From Dehalococcoidia bacterium UBA2160 (GTDB lineage Bacteria > Chloroflexota > Dehalococcoidia > Lucifugimonadales > UBA1123), in the NCBI GenBank assembly GCA_002328865.1, contig DCWO01000141.1, positions 1-9,819 of the forward strand: a DNA stretch of 9,819 bases, read 5' to 3'. The notes under the pieces were generated by a model. That model was not told where the DNA came from. It ran no database searches and saw only the letters and a list, made by a program, of their open reading frames with translations. Shown piece by piece: positions 6,647 to 9,819 of this stretch. Position 1 is the first letter of the stretch; every line of letters starts with the position of its first letter. The translations under genes and the position numbers were made by a program.

Positions 6647-7786
6647 ATGACAGGAAACGGGAACGGGGGCCAACCGGTGTTGGTGGTCGTGCAGCTCTCG
6701 GGCGGCAACGACTTCATGAACACGGTGATACCTTACGCCAACTCCACCTACTACGACAGCAGGCCCACGGTGGCCATCCCCCACGACAAGGTGCTTCCCA
6801 TAAACGACACTTTGGCGTTCCACCCGAACATGGGCCCGTTCAAAGATCTTTACGACGATGGCATGGTGGCGATCGTCCAGGGCATCGGATACCCGAACTC
6901 CAACCGCTCCCACTTCCGGGGGATGGACATCTGGCACACCTGTGAGCCTGATGTCGTGGCGACGGTCGGTTGGGTGGCCAAAGCGTTGAAGGTGCTGGAC
7001 CCGGAGGGATCGAACCCGCTGACCGGCATCAACTTCGGCGTTGGCTTGCCGCGAGCCATGGCGATGCCCGGCGTGCCCGTAACTTCGGTCAGCAACCTGG
7101 ACAACTACGGTTTGATGACGGGAATCGGAGCGACGGAGCAGCGCGACCGAGCCTTGGACATCTTCAAGCGAATGTACGCCCCTGCAATCGGCGCGGGCCC
7201 GGTGATGGAGTACCTGTCGCAGACCGGCCGAGACGTGCTGACAGGCGCGGATATGATCGCGGTCGCCCCCCAGCAGTATGAGTCAACGGTCGAATACGCC
7301 GCGACCCCCATCGCCCAAGCCCTGCGAGACGTGGCTCGGGTGCACACCGCCGGACTGGGCACGCGGATCTTCTACACCGCTCACGGCGGTTACGACGTCC
7401 ACGCCAACGAGAATCCGGCCCAGCCAGGCTTGCTGGGAGACCTATCGGCGGCGATCTCCGACTTCTTCGCCGACCTGCGAGAGCACGACGCCGACGACAA
7501 CGTCGCCATGCTCGTATTCTCCGAGTTCGGCAGGCGGGTCCGCGACAACGGCTCCGGCACCGACCACGGATCGGGCGGCGGGGCGTTCATCATCGGCAAG
7601 AACGTCGCGGGCGGCCTGTATGCCGAGTACCCGTCGCTGGTCCAGGATCAATTGGCCAACGGCGAGGACCTTCCGCACACCATCGACTTCCGAGGCATCT
7701 ACGGCACTATGTTGGAGCAGTGGCTCCACATCGGCGCGCAGCCCATCGTCGGCGGCGTTTACGAGCAGATCGGTCCGTTCAAGTAG
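6647..7786 (+). CDS. DUF1501 family protein (alkaline-phosphatase-like fold)
   Basis: 379 aa, complete. The conserved blocks are QLSGGND (16-22), HPNMGPFKDLY (59-69), NSNRSHFRGMDIW (84-96), GGYDVHA (247-253), VFSEFGRR (290-297), GTDHGSGGGAF (304-314) and IDFRGIYGTMLEQWL (346-360). DUF1501 is placed with the sulfatase/alkaline-phosphatase fold group; the DHG at 306-308 is comparable with the DHG metal-site motif of the neighbouring sulfatase, but there is no formylglycine Cys motif. Its reaction is unknown. Many DUF1501 proteins carry a Tat signal; this one begins directly with the domain after nine residues and looks cytosolic. The start is well supported by GAGG 5 nt upstream within GAGGTGAGG (6633-6641). 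It follows DUF1800 by 116 nt without a visible terminator, so it is probably in the same transcript. Confidence 0.92.
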   Translation: MTGNGNGGQPVLVVVQLSGGNDFMNTVIPYANSTYYDSRPTVAIPHDKVLPINDTLAFHPNMGPFKDLYDDGMVAIVQGIGYPNSNRSHFRGMDIWHTCEPDVVATVGWVAKALKVLDPEGSNPLTGINFGVGLPRAMAMPGVPVTSVSNLDNYGLMTGIGATEQRDRALDIFKRMYAPAIGAGPVMEYLSQTGRDVLTGADMIAVAPQQYESTVEYAATPIAQALRDVARVHTAGLGTRIFYTAHGGYDVHANENPAQPGLLGDLSAAISDFFADLREHDADDNVAMLVFSEFGRRVRDNGSGTDHGSGGGAFIIGKNVAGGLYAEYPSLVQDQLANGEDLPHTIDFRGIYGTMLEQWLHIGAQPIVGGVYEQIGPFK

Positions 7787-7847
7787 TTTCAATTCAGAAT
7801 CTGCATATCCGCGTGCCAGACACCCTAGACGGGACGCGGCGAATTCT

Positions 7848-7853
7848 AGGAGG
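7848..7853 (+). promoter_or_regulatory. Ribosome-binding site deciding the NHL gene's GTG start
   Basis: A perfect AGGAGG lies 6 nt before GTG 7860. The frame is open for 582 nt upstream, overlapping the DUF1501 gene. That upstream part is low-complexity Ser/Arg/Thr/Pro shadow, so translation must begin at 7860. Confidence 0.8.
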
Positions 7854-7859
7854 CACATC

Positions 7860-8858
7860 GTGTCAAGGCCATACGCCCTGCTAAGGTCAGGGTTCCCGTT
7901 CCACATGACGCTGGGCATGAGGCGCATCACGACCAACCCGATGGACATTGGGTTCGGTCAGGACGGCCTCATTTACGTCCTAACCCGAGGCGGCCTGGGC
8001 ACTCACGTTCGAGTCATCAACTGGGATGACGAGAACCTGGGGACCCTCGGCGACGGACGTTGGGCTTGGCCGAGCTCGCTGCTCGTCGACAGCGACGACA
8101 ACCTGTACGTATCCGACGAAGCCAAGCACAACGTGACAGTGCTCGACAAAGACGGCGAGCACCTGACCGAGTGGGGCGAGCACGGCTCGGACCCCGGCCA
8201 ACTCGACCGGCCAGCCTCCCTGGCGTTCGACGGCGACGGCAATATCGTCGTGTCCGACACCCAGAACCATCGAATCCAGACGTTCACCCGAGACGGGGAG
8301 TACATCTCCGGTTTCGGCGAGCATGGCGCCGACGACGGGCAGCTCAACATGCCCTGGGGCATCTGCATCGACGAAACCGGCGCCGTATACGTTGCCGACT
8401 GGCGCAACGACCGGGTGCAGAAGTTCACCGCCGCCGGCGAACACCTTCTCACCTTCGGAAGATCAGGGTCCGGCGCCGGCGAGTTCAACCACCCCTCCGC
8501 GGTCGCCGTGGACGCCCACGGAGACGTCTACGTCTCTGACTGGGGCAACGATCGAGTGCAACTCTTCAACTCCGAAGGCCGGTTCGTCGAGGAGATAATC
8601 GGCGAGGCCAATCTGTCGAAGTCGGGCCTGAAATACATCCAAGCCAACCCCCAGGTTCTACGCCTTCGCGACATGACCGAGCTCGGGCGCATGAAGCGTC
8701 TGCGCGCCCCGTTAAGTCTGCATGTCGATGACGAGTTCCGCCTGTTCATCTGCGATTTCGGCTCCCACCGGATCCAGGTCTACAAAAAAGAAGCCTACGA
8801 ACTCGCCGAAAACCAGATCGCGCCGCCCCTCCGCAACCCCATAATGCTGACGACTTAA
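7860..8858 (+). CDS. NHL-repeat six-bladed beta-propeller protein
   Basis: 332 aa starting at GTG 7860. At least five clear NHL repeats of about 47 residues, plus a sixth near the C-terminus, each follow the pattern P-x-[GS]-hydrophobic-x-x-D-x-x-G-x-[IVL]-Y-V-[SA]-D-x-x-N-x-R-[IV]-Q. Examples are WPSSLLVDSDDNLYVSDEAK (~70), RPASLAFDGDGNIVVSDTQ (~120), MPWGICIDETGAVYVADWRN (~167) and HPSAVAVDAHGDVYVSDWGN (~214), with SLHVDDEFRLFICDFGSHRI as the last blade. Propellers of this kind bind partners or, in some families, catalyse lyase or hydrolase reactions; no such activity can be read here. An ~35-residue insert (EANLSKSGLKYIQANPQ...) interrupts blades 5 and 6 and may shape one face. No signal peptide is present, unlike many exported NHL proteins. 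The gene is the last of the DUF1800-DUF1501-NHL set, 73 nt after DUF1501, and is followed by a terminator. Confidence 0.9.
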   Translation: MSRPYALLRSGFPFHMTLGMRRITTNPMDIGFGQDGLIYVLTRGGLGTHVRVINWDDENLGTLGDGRWAWPSSLLVDSDDNLYVSDEAKHNVTVLDKDGEHLTEWGEHGSDPGQLDRPASLAFDGDGNIVVSDTQNHRIQTFTRDGEYISGFGEHGADDGQLNMPWGICIDETGAVYVADWRNDRVQKFTAAGEHLLTFGRSGSGAGEFNHPSAVAVDAHGDVYVSDWGNDRVQLFNSEGRFVEEIIGEANLSKSGLKYIQANPQVLRLRDMTELGRMKRLRAPLSLHVDDEFRLFICDFGSHRIQVYKKEAYELAENQIAPPLRNPIMLTT

Positions 8859-8866
8859 GGGGGCGA

Positions 8867-8881
8867 CTGCCGTTGCGGCAG
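8867..8881. other. Perfect hairpin just after the NHL gene
   Basis: CTGCCG (8867-8872), loop TTG, CGGCAG (8876-8881): a 6-bp perfect stem 8 nt beyond the stop codon, without a T tract. It may protect the 3' end of the message or act together with the terminator that follows. Confidence 0.5.
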
Positions 8882-8897
8882 CCAAGACGACTATCGC

Positions 8898-8928
8898 AAA
8901 AGGGCGGACCACTCAGGTCCACCCTTTT
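8898..8928 (+). terminator. Strong intrinsic terminator of the DUF1800-DUF1501-NHL cassette
   Basis: AAAAGGG (8898-8904) pairs with CCCTTTT (8922-8928), and GGACC (8906-8910) pairs with GGTCC (8916-8920) around a five-base loop ACTCA. Only the C8905/A8921 pair is mismatched. The stem of about 12 pairs carries A's on one side and T's on the other, so it can stop transcription in both directions. It sits 39 nt after the NHL stop codon and marks the end of the transcription unit. Confidence 0.85.
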
Positions 8929-9114
8929 GGTATTTCCGCGGGTCGCCGGTGCACTGATTCCTCAGCCGCAGAGCGTGAGCAGGCCGGGACCGCCGTCAAC
9001 GCAAAAACGATCGCCTCCGGCATCACTTCCAGCGATAGCCGAAGTGCCCAACGACAGCGCCCGCGACACAGCGAATCGACGCTTACTCTACCCGAGCGAC
9101 CGCAACGTTGAGCG
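8929..9114. other. Intergenic stretch without a supported gene
   Basis: Nothing on either strand between the terminator and the ribosome-binding site at 9115 has family features or a convincing start. It is probably decayed DNA or the leader of the broken TPR gene that follows. Confidence 0.45.
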
Positions 9115-9131
9115 AAAGGAGGTTGCGCACA

Positions 9132-9571
9132 GTGAAGTGGCTTGGCCCGCCGGACAGACCTACTGGTATATCGGCCTGATTCTTTTACCTAAATGTCAAG
9201 CTGGCCCTCACCGTACTTCCACCCCTCGCTTTGGACAGTTGGAGATCCACCAGCACGGGCCTGAGTCAGCTAGCCACCGAGGATTTCAACGAAACAATCC
9301 GACTTGATCCCCAGTACACCGAGGCCTACGTCAAGCGCGGTTTCGCTCACCTCAACCTGGGTGAAATCGAAGCGGCCACAGGGGACTACAGTGAGGCCAT
9401 CCGCCTCGATCCTCAACATGCGGACGCCTATGCTGGACGAGCACTGGCCACGCTGCCCTTGGCAAGGATTTGGAGGCCGATGAGGATGGAAAGCGGGCGG
9501 AGGAGCTGGGAGTCGACTCGAGGCCATGCAGCAAATACGAGAAGGGACCACAGAGACTCCCTGAGGGCTAG
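9132..9571 (+). pseudogene. Broken tetratricopeptide-repeat (TPR) protein gene
   Basis: AAAGGAGGT (9115-9123) is a strong ribosome-binding site 9 nt before GTG 9132, but that frame stops after 15 codons at TGA 9177. The same frame then reopens, passing a hydrophobic run (LALTVLPPLAL), into two TPR units: ATEDFNETIRLDPQ-YTEAYVKRGFAHLNLGEIEAA (from about 9273) and GDYSEAIRLDPQ-HADAYAGRALA. At about 9461 the frame breaks. The continuing TPR-type end LGKDLEADEDGKRAEELGVD is found one base out of register and runs to TAG 9569-9571. A single missing G in the run at 9461-9462 would restore the frame. TPR proteins act as protein-protein interaction scaffolds; the expected exported or membrane form cannot be confirmed. 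The TPR identity is firm. Joining the GTG 9132 to it is an inference from the shared frame, and a sequencing indel is possible. Confidence 0.7.
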
Positions 9572-9670
9572 CCGAACCTGAAGCCCGACATCTGCAAGAC
9601 CCCTGCGAGCGTGGCGGCAATCATTAACTTGGGATTATGAAAAACATATTTTCCTGTTAAGTTAGAATTA

Positions 9671-9699
9671 TTGACAACGTATTAGGTCCCTTGTAAACT
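9671..9699 (+). promoter_or_regulatory. Near-consensus sigma70-type promoter pointing right
   Basis: A perfect TTGACA (9671-9676), an exact 17-nt spacer and TAAACT (9694-9699, 4/6 to TATAAT) lie in AT-rich DNA. Transcription would begin near 9706 and run into the right-hand IS tip at 9798. No recognisable gene lies between, so the gene it served is either interrupted by the IS or lies beyond the window. Confidence 0.55.
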
Positions 9700-9730
9700 T
9701 CCAACCGACCCTCTGGGGAGCATGTGCTTC

Positions 9731-9762
9731 CCGGTTTTGAGTTCGCTGTCAAATGAAACCGG
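9731..9762. repeat. Inverted repeat CCGGTTT / AAACCGG
   Basis: CCGGTTT (9731-9737) and AAACCGG (9756-9762) are perfect 7-nt arms separated by 18 nt, located between the promoter at 9671 and the IS tip. This could be an operator, a leader hairpin or part of another mobile-element end; nothing decides between them. Confidence 0.4.
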
Positions 9763-9797
9763 AACGCTGGGTCTCAACACGGCCCGAACGGACATCT

Positions 9798-9819
9798 TGA
9801 GGTGGACCCAATCCTTTGG
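9798..9819. mobile_element. Outer tip of an IS3-type insertion sequence (right side)
   Basis: The final 22 bases begin TGAGGTGGACCC, the exact inverse of the 12-nt tip at 11-22, and have GG at positions 21-22 like the other tip. The element body would extend rightwards beyond the window. The two tips match at 15 of 22 positions, the level often seen between the left and right ends of one IS3-type element, so the two copies may lie in the same orientation. No transposase is in view. Confidence 0.55.

Larger units (their letters stand above)
9572..9797. other. Gene-poor, partly AT-rich stretch before the right IS tip
   Basis: No intact gene is seen. Bases 9620-9700 are strikingly AT-rich for this window and contain the promoter described separately. 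An inverted repeat lies at 9731-9762. A frame opened by ATG 9722 has no stop before the window ends, but matches nothing I recognise. Confidence 0.5.

Noticed and set aside
7278..7859. Upstream extension of the NHL gene's frame overlapping the DUF1501 gene
   Set aside because: The translated extension is Ser/Arg/Thr/Pro-rich shadow sequence of the DUF1501 gene; a perfect AGGAGG places the real start at GTG 7860.
9132..9179. 15-codon ORF after a strong ribosome-binding site as an independent leader peptide
   Set aside because: There is no attenuator-like hairpin or repeated amino acid, and the frame continues into the TPR remnant, so a broken gene start is more likely.
1..9819. CRISPR array, tRNA or rRNA genes
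   Set aside because: No regularly spaced repeats, no TPsiC-arm plus acceptor-stem pattern and no rRNA-like stretch were seen in reading both strands.
1..9819. Calling the whole window a composite transposon
   Set aside because: Only the 22-nt tips are visible, no transposase is present and there is no shared target duplication; two independent insertions or an assembly break explain the same data.

Overview
The window is about 9.8 kb of moderately GC-rich bacterial DNA with classical bacterial gene structure: Shine-Dalgarno sites, an intrinsic terminator and sigma70-like promoter hexamers. I cannot assign a taxon from sequence alone. The gene mix (formylglycine-type sulfatase, classical SDR, paired DUF1800/DUF1501, NHL propeller, a TPR remnant with the 'EAIRLDPQ' signature, an amidase remnant) and a short palindrome of the CTTCGCTTCGCTCAGGATG type would fit an uncultured Chloroflexota (Dehalococcoidia/SAR202-like) genome. 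That is inference.

Layout. The first and last 22 bases are related to each other as inverted copies (identical 12-nt tip TGAGGTGGACCC / GGGTCCACCTCA) and look like the outer tips of IS3-type insertion sequences. The window therefore seems to be the DNA lying between two IS copies, or an assembly segment cut at them. Both flanks are accessory-looking. The left flank (22-2090) holds a lower-GC gene for an unrecognised protein with a PD-(D/E)XK-nuclease-like C-terminus, the last ~55 codons of an amidase gene, an empty stretch, and a small putative lipoprotein. The right flank (8930-9797) holds a decayed TPR gene, an AT-rich stretch with a near-consensus promoter that points into the right-hand IS tip, and no intact gene.

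The middle (2190-8930) is well-preserved metabolic DNA arranged divergently. On the minus strand a sulfatase gene is followed 114 nt later by an SDR oxidoreductase gene. On the plus strand, from a 305-nt divergent control region, runs a three-gene cassette: DUF1800, DUF1501 and a six-bladed NHL beta-propeller. Each gene has a good ribosome-binding site, the gaps are 73-116 nt, and a strong intrinsic terminator closes the set.

How the genes may work together: DUF1800 and DUF1501 genes are commonly found side by side, but their biochemical role is not established. Here the pair is joined by a propeller protein and sits back to back with a sulfatase, which like DUF1501 belongs to the alkaline-phosphatase-like fold group. 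None of the four proteins shows an N-terminal signal peptide, although many DUF1501 proteins elsewhere are Tat-exported. This cytosolic-looking DUF1800-DUF1501-NHL cassette is the best candidate in the window for an undescribed functional unit. The IS tips, gene remnants and orphan promoter are the best evidence of recent rearrangement.
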